A stretch of DNA of 64,000 bases, taken from positions 1-64,000 of the forward strand of contig NZ_WFLI01000023.1 of NCBI RefSeq assembly GCF_009208555.1. Reading direction: 5' to 3'. Positions 8,488 through 16,490 of the stretch are shown in pieces. Made by a program: the position numbers and the translations under genes. The notes under the pieces are model-generated. The model saw nothing but the letters and a program-made list of their open reading frames with translations, searched no databases and had not been told where the DNA came from. Source of the DNA: Janthinobacterium violaceinigrum. GTDB lineage: Bacteria > Pseudomonadota > Gammaproteobacteria > Burkholderiales > Burkholderiaceae_D. Numbering within the stretch: the stretch's first letter is position 1; each line of letters begins with the position of its first letter.

Positions 8488-9434
8488 GCGGCCTGTCGCT
8501 GCCCATGCTGGCCGCCTTGATGACGGCCGGCGTGCTGCTCGACCTGCTGCTGGGAGAGACGCGCCGCTGGCATCCGCTGGTGGGCTTCGGCCGCCTCGCC
8601 AGCGCGCTGGAACGCCTGCTGAACCGGGGCCGCGGACGTTTTCCAAGGGGCGCGCTGGCCTGGTCGCTGGCCGTGCTGCCCATCAGCTATGCCGCCTACT
8701 GGCTGTGCGGCCTGGCGGGCGCCGCCCTCCACGTTTTCCTGCTGTACCTGTGCCTGGGCTTGCGCAGCCTGCGCGACCACAACCAGCCCATCGCCGACGC
8801 CCTGGCCATCGATGACCTGGACAACGCGCGCCTGCTGACGGCGCGCATCGTCAGCCGCGACACGGCCAATGCCGACGCGGCCAGCCTGGCCAAGGCCAGC
8901 ACGGAATCCTTGCTGGAAAACGGCAACGACGCCGTCTTCGGCACCCTGTTCTGGTTTGCCGTGGCGGGCGGCCCCGGCGCCGTGCTGTTCCGGCTGGCCA
9001 ATACGCTGGACGCCATGTGGGGCTACCGCAACGAGCGCTACGACTGGTTCGGCTGCTGCGCCGCGCGCATCGACGACATCCTCAATTATCTGCCGGCGCG
9101 CCTGACGGCCCTGTCCTATGTCTTGCTGGGTAAGACCATGGCCGACAAGCGGCGCGCCTGGCACTGCTGGCGCAGCCAGGCCCCCAACTGGGGCAGCCCG
9201 AATGCGGGCCCCGTGATGGCCAGCGGCGCCGGCGCCCTGGGCCTGGCACTCGGCGGCGACGCCATCTACGACGGCGAGCTGGAACGCCGCCCGCCGTTGG
9301 GCAGCGGCCGCCCGGCCGACGCGCGCGACATCGACCGCGCCTGGCGCCTGGTGGCTGAAACAGCCGTGCTGTGGCTGATCTGGATGGCGTTGCTGGCGGG
9401 CCTGTACTACCTGAAGGGAAAATACCTTGCTTGA
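8481..9434 (+). CDS. cbiB: Adenosylcobinamide-phosphate synthase CbiB
   Basis: This membrane enzyme amidates adenosylcobyric acid with (R)-1-amino-2-propanol phosphate (or free aminopropanol). It is 317 residues, with several hydrophobic segments and the family landmarks LLDLLLGETRRWHPLVGFG near residue 13, SRDTANADAASLAKASTESLLEN near 115 and NTLDAMWGYRNERY near 170. It overlaps cobU by 7 bases and the next gene by 8, so translation is probably coupled. The Pseudomonas name for the same enzyme is CobD; CbiB is used here to avoid confusion with the following decarboxylase. Confidence 0.94.
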   Translation: MLSGLSLPMLAALMTAGVLLDLLLGETRRWHPLVGFGRLASALERLLNRGRGRFPRGALAWSLAVLPISYAAYWLCGLAGAALHVFLLYLCLGLRSLRDHNQPIADALAIDDLDNARLLTARIVSRDTANADAASLAKASTESLLENGNDAVFGTLFWFAVAGGPGAVLFRLANTLDAMWGYRNERYDWFGCCAARIDDILNYLPARLTALSYVLLGKTMADKRRAWHCWRSQAPNWGSPNAGPVMASGAGALGLALGGDAIYDGELERRPPLGSGRPADARDIDRAWRLVAETAVLWLIWMALLAGLYYLKGKYLA

Positions 9435-10413
9435 ACATGGCGGCAACCTGCGCGACGCCGCGCGCGAATACGGCAGGCCGCTGGAAGACTGGATCGACCT
9501 GTCGACCGGCATCAACCCCCACTGGTATGCAGCGCCAGCACCCGGCGCCAACGCCTGGCACCGGCTGCCGGAAACCGATCCCGCGCTGGCAGCTGCCGCC
9601 TGCGCCCACTACGGCGCGCCGGCCATGCTGCCCGTGGCGGGCACGCAGGCGGCCATCCAGGCCCTGCCCCGGCTGCGCGCGCCGTCGCGCGTGGTGGTGG
9701 CCGCACCGTCGTATGCGGAACATGCGCACCACTGGGGCCAGCATGGCCATCAATTACGGCAAGTGCCGTATGCGCAACTGGCCGATGCGCTCGACCATTG
9801 CGACGTGCTCGTGATCTGCAACCCAAACAATCCCACGGGCGAGCGCATCGCGCCCGAACTGCTGCTGGAGTGGGCGGACAGGCTGGCCGCGCGCGGCGGC
9901 TGGCTGGTGGTCGATGAAGCGTTTGGCGACACGGAAGTGCAAACCAGCCTCGGAGCGCATACGCATCGACCAGGCCTCATCGTGCTGCGCTCCGTCGGCA
10001 AATTCTTTGGCCTGGCGGGACTGCGCCTGGGCTTTGTCGCCGCCCATCCCGTGCTGCTGGCACAGCTGGCCGACCTGCTGGGCCCATGGACCGTCAGCGG
10101 CCCTGCGCAGCACGTGGCGCTGGCCGCCTTGCGCGATACGCACTGGCAGGTGGCGATGCGCGAACGCCTGCGCGGCGAAGGTACGCGCCTGCACCAGCTA
10201 TTGGCCGCGCACGGCATCGCCAGCAGCGGCACGGCGCTGTTTCAATGGTGGCCGGAAGAACGCGCCGAGGCGTTCTGGCGCCACATGGCGGAATCGGGCA
10301 TCTGGGTGCGCCTGTTCCGCCACGCCGCCCACGGCATCCGCCTGGGCCTGCCCCCCGACGAACCCGCCTGGCTGCGCCTGCAGCAGGCCCTCACCGCATG
10401 GAAGCACATATGA
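9427..10413 (+). CDS. cobD: L-threonine-O-3-phosphate decarboxylase (PLP)
   Basis: A class I/II aminotransferase-fold enzyme that decarboxylates threonine phosphate to (R)-1-amino-2-propanol phosphate, the linker used by CbiB. The 328-residue protein begins with the family's LEHGGNLRDAAREYGRP and DWIDLSTGINP. It contains VICNPNNPTGE near 135, VVDEAFGD near 165 and the PLP-binding lysine in LRSVGKFFGLAGLRLGF near 190. The start is a TTG overlapping the end of cbiB; no in-frame ATG keeps the conserved N-terminus. The final codons overlap the next gene's ATG. Confidence 0.92.
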   Translation: MLEHGGNLRDAAREYGRPLEDWIDLSTGINPHWYAAPAPGANAWHRLPETDPALAAAACAHYGAPAMLPVAGTQAAIQALPRLRAPSRVVVAAPSYAEHAHHWGQHGHQLRQVPYAQLADALDHCDVLVICNPNNPTGERIAPELLLEWADRLAARGGWLVVDEAFGDTEVQTSLGAHTHRPGLIVLRSVGKFFGLAGLRLGFVAAHPVLLAQLADLLGPWTVSGPAQHVALAALRDTHWQVAMRERLRGEGTRLHQLLAAHGIASSGTALFQWWPEERAEAFWRHMAESGIWVRLFRHAAHGIRLGLPPDEPAWLRLQQALTAWKHI

Positions 10414-11321
10414 ACCACTTGAAAACCGCACTGCTGCTGGCCGGACTGGTCTCGCTGCACGCGCAGGCCGCCATCACCGTGCGCGACGACGACGGCAATA
10501 CCGTCACCGTGCAAAAACCGGCGCAGCGCATCCTGGCGCTGGCGCCGCACGTGACGGAGCTGCTGTTTGCGGCCGGTGGCGGCGACAGGATCGCAGGCGT
10601 CGTCAGCTACAGCGACTATCCGGAAGCGGCGAAGAAGCTGCCGCAGGTGGGCGACAACCGCCAGTACGACATGGAGCGCATCATCGCCATGAAGCCGGAC
10701 CTCATCGTCGTGTGGATGCATGGCAGCGCCGAGCGCCAGATCGCCATGCTGCGCCAGCTGAAGGTGCCCATCTATCACAGCGAACCGCGCAAGCTGGCCG
10801 ATATCCCCGACAGCATGGAGCGCCTGGGCCGGCTGATGGGAACGGAAAACGTCGCCAGACCGGCCGCCGCCCAGCTGCGCGCCAAACTGGCCAGCCTGAC
10901 GGCGCAATACGCGCAGCGTCCGCCCGTGCGCGTGTTTTACCAGGTGTGGGACAAACCCCTGTACACCCTCAGCGGCGCGAGCATCATCAGCGATTCCATG
11001 CGCCTGTGCGGCGCGCAGAATATCTTTGCCGCGATGAAGGTGGTGGCGCCCGTCGTCACGCCCGAAGGCGTGCTGCAGGAAGACCCGGAAGCCATTTTCG
11101 GCACCAGCGAAAAAAGCGATCCGCGCAGCGAAGGCGGCCTGGCCATGTGGCGCGCCTTCCCGTCGCTGACGGCCGTGCGCCGGAATAACCTGTTCCGCCT
11201 GAATGGCGACCTGCTTAACCGCGCCGGTCCGCGCATGATCGAAGGCACGGCCGCCATGTGCGAGCAGGTGGAAGTGGCCCGCCAGCACCGCACCGCGCCG
11301 GCGGCAAAGGCCACGCCATGA
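10410..11321 (+). CDS. btuF: Periplasmic cobalamin-binding protein (BtuF-like), secreted
   Basis: This substrate-binding protein of the helical-backbone metal/B12-receptor family (303 residues) would deliver cobalamin to BtuCD. A signal peptide (LKTALLLAGLVSLHAQAA) is followed by RILALAPHVTELLFAAGGGDRIAGVVSYSDYP, the typical BtuF opening, and MKPDLIVVW in the first lobe. The ATG at 10410 overlaps the cobD stop. Its ending overlaps the ATG of the next gene, which encodes a second protein of the same fold. Heme or siderophore binding is possible for the family, but the context favours B12. Confidence 0.88.
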   Translation: MNHLKTALLLAGLVSLHAQAAITVRDDDGNTVTVQKPAQRILALAPHVTELLFAAGGGDRIAGVVSYSDYPEAAKKLPQVGDNRQYDMERIIAMKPDLIVVWMHGSAERQIAMLRQLKVPIYHSEPRKLADIPDSMERLGRLMGTENVARPAAAQLRAKLASLTAQYAQRPPVRVFYQVWDKPLYTLSGASIISDSMRLCGAQNIFAAMKVVAPVVTPEGVLQEDPEAIFGTSEKSDPRSEGGLAMWRAFPSLTAVRRNNLFRLNGDLLNRAGPRMIEGTAAMCEQVEVARQHRTAPAAKATP

Positions 11322-12124
11322 GCCATTACCAGCGCATCGCCTGCCTGTCGACGGAAGCCGTGGAGACGCTGTATGCGCTGGGCGCGGAAGACGTCATCGC
11401 AGGCATTTCCGGCTTTACCGTGCGTCCGCCCCGCACGCGCGAGGAAAAAACCAAGATCAGCGGTTTTTCATCTTCCAGCCTGGAGCGCATCCTGGCCGTC
11501 AAGCCCGACCTCGTGATCGGCTTTTGCGACATGCAGGCCGATATCTGCCGCGACCTGGTCAAGGCCGGCGTCGAAGTACACCAGTTCAACCAGCGCACGG
11601 TGGAAGGCATCCTGCGCATGATCGGCGTGCTGGCCGCACTGGTGCAGCGCGAGGAAGCGGGACGCGCACTGATCGCCAGCCTGCGCGCAGACATCGCCGC
11701 CGCGCAAGCGCGCGCCGCCTCCTGGACGCGCAAGCCCGTGATTTACTTTGAAGAGTGGAATGATCCCCTGATGAGCGGCATCGGCTGGGCGGCCGAATTG
11801 ATCGGCATCGCCGGCGGCACGGACGCCTTTCCCGAGCTGTCCGCGCATCCGGGGGCAAAGGAGCGCATCATCGCCGATCCTCTGGCCGTGGTGCGGCGCG
11901 CGCCCGACATCATCATCGCCACCTGGTGCGGCAAGAAGTTCCAGCCGGCGCAGCTGACGGCACGCCCGGGCTGGGATGCGATCCCCGCCGTACAGAACCA
12001 GATGCTGTTCGAGATCAAGTCGCCCGACATTCTGTCTCCCGGCCCGGCCGCCATCACGGAGGGCTTGCGCCAGATCAGCGATATCGTTGCGCAGTGGCAA
12101 GACGGGCAAGGGCGCCAGCCATGA
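11318..12124 (+). CDS. BtuF-fold corrinoid-binding protein without signal peptide
   Basis: This 268-residue protein has the same fold as its upstream neighbour: RIACLSTEAVETLYALGAED at the start, LAVKPDLVIGF near 65, EEWNDPLMSGIGWAAELI in the second lobe, and APDIIIATWCGKKF near 195. There is no hydrophobic signal segment; the protein starts MSHYQRIACLS right at the conserved domain. The ATGA overlap with btuF fixes the start. It is therefore predicted to be cytoplasmic. Its function is unknown: it could hold or hand over corrinoids inside the cell, or sense them. cobQ starts 4 bases before its end. Confidence 0.75.
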   Translation: MSHYQRIACLSTEAVETLYALGAEDVIAGISGFTVRPPRTREEKTKISGFSSSSLERILAVKPDLVIGFCDMQADICRDLVKAGVEVHQFNQRTVEGILRMIGVLAALVQREEAGRALIASLRADIAAAQARAASWTRKPVIYFEEWNDPLMSGIGWAAELIGIAGGTDAFPELSAHPGAKERIIADPLAVVRRAPDIIIATWCGKKFQPAQLTARPGWDAIPAVQNQMLFEIKSPDILSPGPAAITEGLRQISDIVAQWQDGQGRQP

Positions 12125-13575
12125 ACACGCCCTTCCCCGCCCTGATGGTGCAGGGCACGACCTCGGACGCGGGCAAGAGCACCGTCGTCGCGGCCCTGTG
12201 CCGCCTGTTGAAACGGCGCGGCGTGACGGTCGCGCCCTTCAAGCCGCAGAACATGGCCTTGAACAGCGCCGTGACGAGCGATGGCGGCGAGATCGGCCGC
12301 GCGCAAGCCTTACAGGCGCTGGCCTGCGGCATTGCGCCGCACACGGACATGAATCCGGTGCTGCTGAAACCGTCGTCGAACACGGGCGCGCAGGTGATCA
12401 TCCATGGCAAGGTGCGCGCCGAGATGGATGCGCGCGACTACCAGCAATACAAGACCATCGCCATGGGCGCCGTGCTGGAATCCTACACGCGCTTGCGCCA
12501 GCAGTACGACGCCGTCGTCGTCGAAGGCGCGGGCAGCCCCGCCGAAGTGAACCTGCGCGCGCGCGACATCGCCAACATGGGCTTTGCGGAAGCCGTCGAC
12601 TGCCCCGTGATCCTGGTGGCCGACATCGACCGGGGCGGCGTCTTTGCCCACATCATCGGCACCCTGGCCTGCCTGTCCGACAGCGAGCGGGCGCGCATCC
12701 TCGGCTTCGTCATCAACCGCTTCCGCGGCGACATCTCGCTGCTGGCCCCCGGCATCGAGTGGCTGGAACAGCAGACGGGCAAGCCCGTGCTGGCCGTGCT
12801 GCCCTACCTGCAAGGCCTGTTCCTCGATGCGGAAGACGCCGTCGAAGCGATGCAGGCCGAACGGGGCGCCTTCAAGGTGGTGGTGCCGCAACTGCCGCGC
12901 ATCAGCAACCACACGGATCTCGACGCGCTGCGCGCCCACCCCGATATCGACTTGTGCTTCATCAAGCAGGGGCAGCCGATTCCGCCGGCCGACCTCGTGA
13001 TCCTGCCCGGCAGCAAGAACACGCGGGGCGACCTGGCCTGGCTGCAGCAGCAGGGCTGGTCCGCCTACCTGGCAAAACACCTGCGCTACGGCGGCAAGGT
13101 AATCGGCATCTGCGGCGGCTTCCAGATGCTGGGGCAGTGCGTGCGCGATCCGCTGGGCGTGGAAGGCGCAGCGGGAGAGTCCACGGCGCTGGGATTGCTC
13201 GACATGGCGACGGAGCTGACCAGCGACAAGCGGCTGCAACAGGTGAGCGGCCACTGCGCCTTTGCCGGCGCGGCCGGCGCGCCCGTGGCTGGCTATGAAA
13301 TCCACATGGGCGTCTCGCATGGCGCCGCCCTGCAGCAGCCGGCGTTCACGATCGACGGGCGGCCGGAAGGGGCGGTGTCGGGCGACGGGCAAATCCTGGG
13401 CAGCTATCTGCACGGCCTGTTCGACACGCCCGCCGCGTGTGCGGCCCTGCTGCGCTGGGCGGGGCTGGCATCGGAGCGCAGCGTCGATACGGGCGCCCTG
13501 CGCGAGGCCAGCCTGGAGCGCATCGCCGACGCGGCGCTGCCGCTGCTGGCCGCGCTCGATGCGCTCCAGCGCTAG
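12121..13575 (+). CDS. cobQ: Cobyric acid synthase (glutamine-dependent)
   Basis: The enzyme amidates carboxyl groups b, d, e and g of adenosylcobyrinic acid a,c-diamide with glutamine and ATP. The 484-residue protein has an N-terminal dethiobiotin-synthase-like ATPase domain (MVQGTTSDAGKSTVVAAL near residue 9, KPQNMALNS near 41) and a C-terminal class I-type glutaminase domain with the catalytic cysteine in GICGGFQMLGQ near 330. A histidine follows in SYLHGLFD near 426. It overlaps the preceding gene (ATGA) and is the last gene of the B12 run. The downstream gene is convergent with only 3 bases between. Confidence 0.95.
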   Translation: MNTPFPALMVQGTTSDAGKSTVVAALCRLLKRRGVTVAPFKPQNMALNSAVTSDGGEIGRAQALQALACGIAPHTDMNPVLLKPSSNTGAQVIIHGKVRAEMDARDYQQYKTIAMGAVLESYTRLRQQYDAVVVEGAGSPAEVNLRARDIANMGFAEAVDCPVILVADIDRGGVFAHIIGTLACLSDSERARILGFVINRFRGDISLLAPGIEWLEQQTGKPVLAVLPYLQGLFLDAEDAVEAMQAERGAFKVVVPQLPRISNHTDLDALRAHPDIDLCFIKQGQPIPPADLVILPGSKNTRGDLAWLQQQGWSAYLAKHLRYGGKVIGICGGFQMLGQCVRDPLGVEGAAGESTALGLLDMATELTSDKRLQQVSGHCAFAGAAGAPVAGYEIHMGVSHGAALQQPAFTIDGRPEGAVSGDGQILGSYLHGLFDTPAACAALLRWAGLASERSVDTGALREASLERIADAALPLLAALDALQR

Positions 13576-13578
13576 GCC

Positions 13579-14736
13579 TTACTGTTTCAGGCACGTCGTC
13601 AGGAAGGACCGGTCGGTCGAGAACTGCACCGCCATGCTCGACGAGACAGGCATGAACAGCGCGTAATCGGCCTGCGCGTCGGCCGGGTCCTTGAGTACGG
13701 CGATGCCATCGAAATCGACGGCCTGGGCGCCGGTGCCCAGCTTGTTCAGGGTCACGCTTTCCGTGTGCACCTTGCCCGTGCCATTGTTCGTGATGGTCGC
13801 CACATTGCCGGAGATGCCGATCCTGCCCGTCGTGCCGCCCTGCTCGGCGCAGGCATAGCTGCCATTGATTTCCGTGCCGATCTTCTGCTGTCTGGCGGCC
13901 ACGATGTTGCCCACGCGCAGCACGTTTTCCTGGTTCAGGCTATAGCGGTCGATGAACAGCGCCAGCCCCCGGTCCCCCGCATGCACATGCACGATGCCAA
14001 AATCCTGGCCTCCCTGGCGGGCGACGAGCAAGCCGTTCTTTGCATCCTTGACTAGGGTCAGGTCCGCACTTTCCGGCTGCGGCAAGCCCGGCACGGCCGA
14101 ACATGCGCCCTGGGCATTGAAAATGCCGCCATTGCACAGCTGCGCCGTGCCATTGGCGGCGATCCTGACACTGCCTTTCGGATTGAAACGGTCGCCGCCG
14201 CCCCTGGCATTGCGCATGGCGCCCACGAACAGGTAGCTGCCGGCCAGTTTGGCCACGTCGCCCACCGCATAGCCGGTGCCGCTGACGGTCGAGGCCATGT
14301 TGCCCAGCTTGATATTTCCGCTCAACAAGCGCGTGCGCGCATCGACGGTGACGCTGAAATCCGTCGCCGTGTAGGTCGTGAGATTGCCGGCGGTGGCGGC
14401 GCTGAACGTGCCACTGCGGTCGCTCAAGCCGAACTGCGTCGACAGGACGCGAATGGCATAGGTCTTCTTCGCGCTGTCGAACGTGATGCGCCAGGTGTCG
14501 CCGATATCGGCCGCCACGTCATACACGCTTTCAGCGGCGCTGGCGCCGGCAATGACGCTCAGGCCCGCATCCCTGGCCACGGCTTCCGATGCCGCAGCCA
14601 CGCTGTCGGCGGGGACGACGGGAGGCGTGACCACGACGGGCGGTGTCACCGGCGCCTCCGGCGCGCCGCCCTCGCTGCCGCCACCGCAGGCGGACAGGGC
14701 GGCGCCCAGGACAAGGAAGGTAAGTGCATTTTTCAT
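13579..14736 (-). CDS. Hypothetical secreted lipoprotein
   Basis: I do not recognise the family. The 385-residue protein has a lipoprotein signal peptide ending in LGAALSACGGG, with cysteine near residue 17 as the lipidation site. A proline- and valine-rich linker (PVTPPVVVTPPVVPADS) follows, then a body of about 330 residues rich in glycine, alanine and short beta-like stretches with no motif I can name. It contains LPQPESADLTLVKDAKNGLL and ends VQFSTDRSFLTTCLKQ. It is convergent with cobQ and divergent from the efflux gene at 14945. Attachment to the inner leaflet of the outer membrane is likely because no Asp follows the cysteine. Confidence 0.75.
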   Translation of the reverse strand: MKNALTFLVLGAALSACGGGSEGGAPEAPVTPPVVVTPPVVPADSVAAASEAVARDAGLSVIAGASAAESVYDVAADIGDTWRITFDSAKKTYAIRVLSTQFGLSDRSGTFSAATAGNLTTYTATDFSVTVDARTRLLSGNIKLGNMASTVSGTGYAVGDVAKLAGSYLFVGAMRNARGGGDRFNPKGSVRIAANGTAQLCNGGIFNAQGACSAVPGLPQPESADLTLVKDAKNGLLVARQGGQDFGIVHVHAGDRGLALFIDRYSLNQENVLRVGNIVAARQQKIGTEINGSYACAEQGGTTGRIGISGNVATITNNGTGKVHTESVTLNKLGTGAQAVDFDGIAVLKDPADAQADYALFMPVSSSMAVQFSTDRSFLTTCLKQ

Positions 14737-14810
14737 GTGGTGTGACTTTCGGGGAAAGATGAGGCCTGAACTGCCAGAAAATCCATGCTAGCCGTACCCG
14801 CAATTTATTG

Positions 14811-14832
14811 CCATAGAACAAATGTTCCATGG
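14811..14832. promoter_or_regulatory. 22-base near-perfect palindrome, candidate operator
   Basis: CCATAGAACA and TGTTCCATGG flank a central AA and match as an inverted repeat at 9 of 10 positions. The site lies between a lipoprotein gene (start 14736, minus) and an efflux gene (start 14945, plus), where a TetR- or MarR-type repressor would be expected. No regulator gene is adjacent. Confidence 0.5.
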
Positions 14833-14944
14833 ACAACGCCCGCGGCACGCTGCCAACATGGCTGGCGCGGGCGGCACGCGCACGCCATTTATGTGACAAT
14901 TCGTCGTACTGTCGGCTCCGTTTCTCCTCCTCAGGCTCGCATCC

Positions 14945-16417
14945 ATGACCAGTTCCCCCATTAAAAGCTACCTTCCCTGGGTGGTTACCACCGCCCTGTT
15001 CATGGAGCAACTCGACTCCACCATCGTCAACACCGCCATCCCCGCCATGGCCGCCAGCCTCAACGTGACGCCGCTGAGCCTCAAGGCCGTCGTCACCAGC
15101 TACATCCTCAGCCTGGCCGTGTGCATTCCCATCAGCGGCTGGATGGCCGACCGCTTCGGCACGCGGCGCGTGTTTTCCGCCGCCGTTGCCATCTTTACCA
15201 TCGCCTCGATCCTGTGCGGCCTGTCCGTGAATGCGCCCATGCTGGTGGCCGCGCGCCTGCTGCAAGGCATGGGCGCGGCTATGATGATGCCGGTGGGCAG
15301 GCTGACCATCATCCGCACGTTTCCCAAGTCGCAATTGCTGGCGGCGATGAATTTCGTCATCATCCCCGCCCTGATCGGCCCCCTGCTGGGCCCCACGGTG
15401 GGCGGACTGATCGTGCACTGGCTGTCATGGCGCGAGATTTTCTTCGTCAACGTGCCCGTCGGCCTGGCAGCGCTGTACCTGGCGCACCGCTACATGCCCG
15501 ATTACTACGGCGACAAGCCCCGTCCGCTGGATTTGATCGGCCTGGTGCTGTTCGGCACGGGCATCGCGCTGCTGTCGTGGCTGCTGGAAATCTTTGGCGA
15601 ACACAAGATCGACGCCACCTCGGCCGCCGTGCTGCTGTTCATCTCCATCAGCCTGCTGGCCGCGTATGCCTGGCATTCGAGCGAAGTGCTGCACCCGCTG
15701 CTGCGCCTGACCCTGTTCAAGATCCGCACCTTCCGCGTCTCCGTGGTGGGCGGCTTCGTCACGCGCCTGGGCGTGGGCGGCCTGCCGTTCCTGCTGCCGC
15801 TGCTGTACCAGCTGGGCCTGGGCTTGCCCGCCTGGCAGTCGGGCTTGCTGATGATGCCGTCGGCGGCCGCCGCCATGGGCATGAAATTCATTTCCGCGCG
15901 CGTGCTGGCCCGCTTCGGCTACCGCCAGGTGCTGATCGTCAACACCGTGCTGATCGGCGTCACCATCGCCATGTTTTCGCAGGTGAGCGCGGGCACGCCC
16001 CTGTACGTGATCGTCGCCATCAGCCTGTGCATGGGCTTTTTCAATTCGCTGCAGTTTTCCAGCATGAACACCATCGCGTATGCCGATGTCGACAAGACCG
16101 ACTCCAGCATGGCCAGCACCATCGCCAGCTCGATGCAGCAGCTGTCGATGAGCTTTGGCCTGGCCTTCGGTTCGCTGATCACGGGCTGGTACCTGGGCGA
16201 CATGCCGCAATCGGACCGCGCCATGCTCAGCACCGCCCTGCACCATGCCTTCCTCACCCTGGCCGCCCTGACGGTGCTGTCCTCGCTGACCTTCTGGACC
16301 TTGCGCCGCGACGATGGCGAAAGCATCAGCAAGGGCACGGATAGCGAGGAAGAGGACGCGGCCGACATCAAGGCCCAGGCCGTTGTCCAGACGGAAGTGC
16401 AAACGACCAAGGGCTGA
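14945..16417 (+). CDS. MFS drug efflux transporter, DHA2 (EmrB/QacA) type
   Basis: This inner-membrane proton-coupled exporter is 490 residues with about 14 hydrophobic helices. The start of the first helix pair, LFMEQLDSTIVNTAIPAM near residue 19, is diagnostic of the DHA2 family, and GWMADRFGTRRVF near 65 is the MFS loop 2-3 motif. GPTVGGLIVHWLSWREIFFVNVP near 150 is motif C with its flank. A charged acidic tail (about 40 residues) is cytoplasmic. No membrane-fusion protein gene (EmrA-like) is nearby, so it probably acts alone or with a distant partner. Substrate unknown. Confidence 0.9.
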   Translation: MTSSPIKSYLPWVVTTALFMEQLDSTIVNTAIPAMAASLNVTPLSLKAVVTSYILSLAVCIPISGWMADRFGTRRVFSAAVAIFTIASILCGLSVNAPMLVAARLLQGMGAAMMMPVGRLTIIRTFPKSQLLAAMNFVIIPALIGPLLGPTVGGLIVHWLSWREIFFVNVPVGLAALYLAHRYMPDYYGDKPRPLDLIGLVLFGTGIALLSWLLEIFGEHKIDATSAAVLLFISISLLAAYAWHSSEVLHPLLRLTLFKIRTFRVSVVGGFVTRLGVGGLPFLLPLLYQLGLGLPAWQSGLLMMPSAAAAMGMKFISARVLARFGYRQVLIVNTVLIGVTIAMFSQVSAGTPLYVIVAISLCMGFFNSLQFSSMNTIAYADVDKTDSSMASTIASSMQQLSMSFGLAFGSLITGWYLGDMPQSDRAMLSTALHHAFLTLAALTVLSSLTFWTLRRDDGESISKGTDSEEEDAADIKAQAVVQTEVQTTKG

Positions 16418-16490
16418 GCCAGATCAAGCTTGCCGCCAGCGCCGCTGGTGCTTTTGCCGCACGCTGCTACCGTGACGGCAGGAGGTGCAC

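Noticed and set aside
14816..14827. GAACAAATGTTC as a LexA box
   Set aside because: It fits the Gram-positive LexA form GAAC-N4-GTTC, but betaproteobacterial LexA uses CTGT-N8-ACAG. The wider 22-base palindrome suggests a different regulator.
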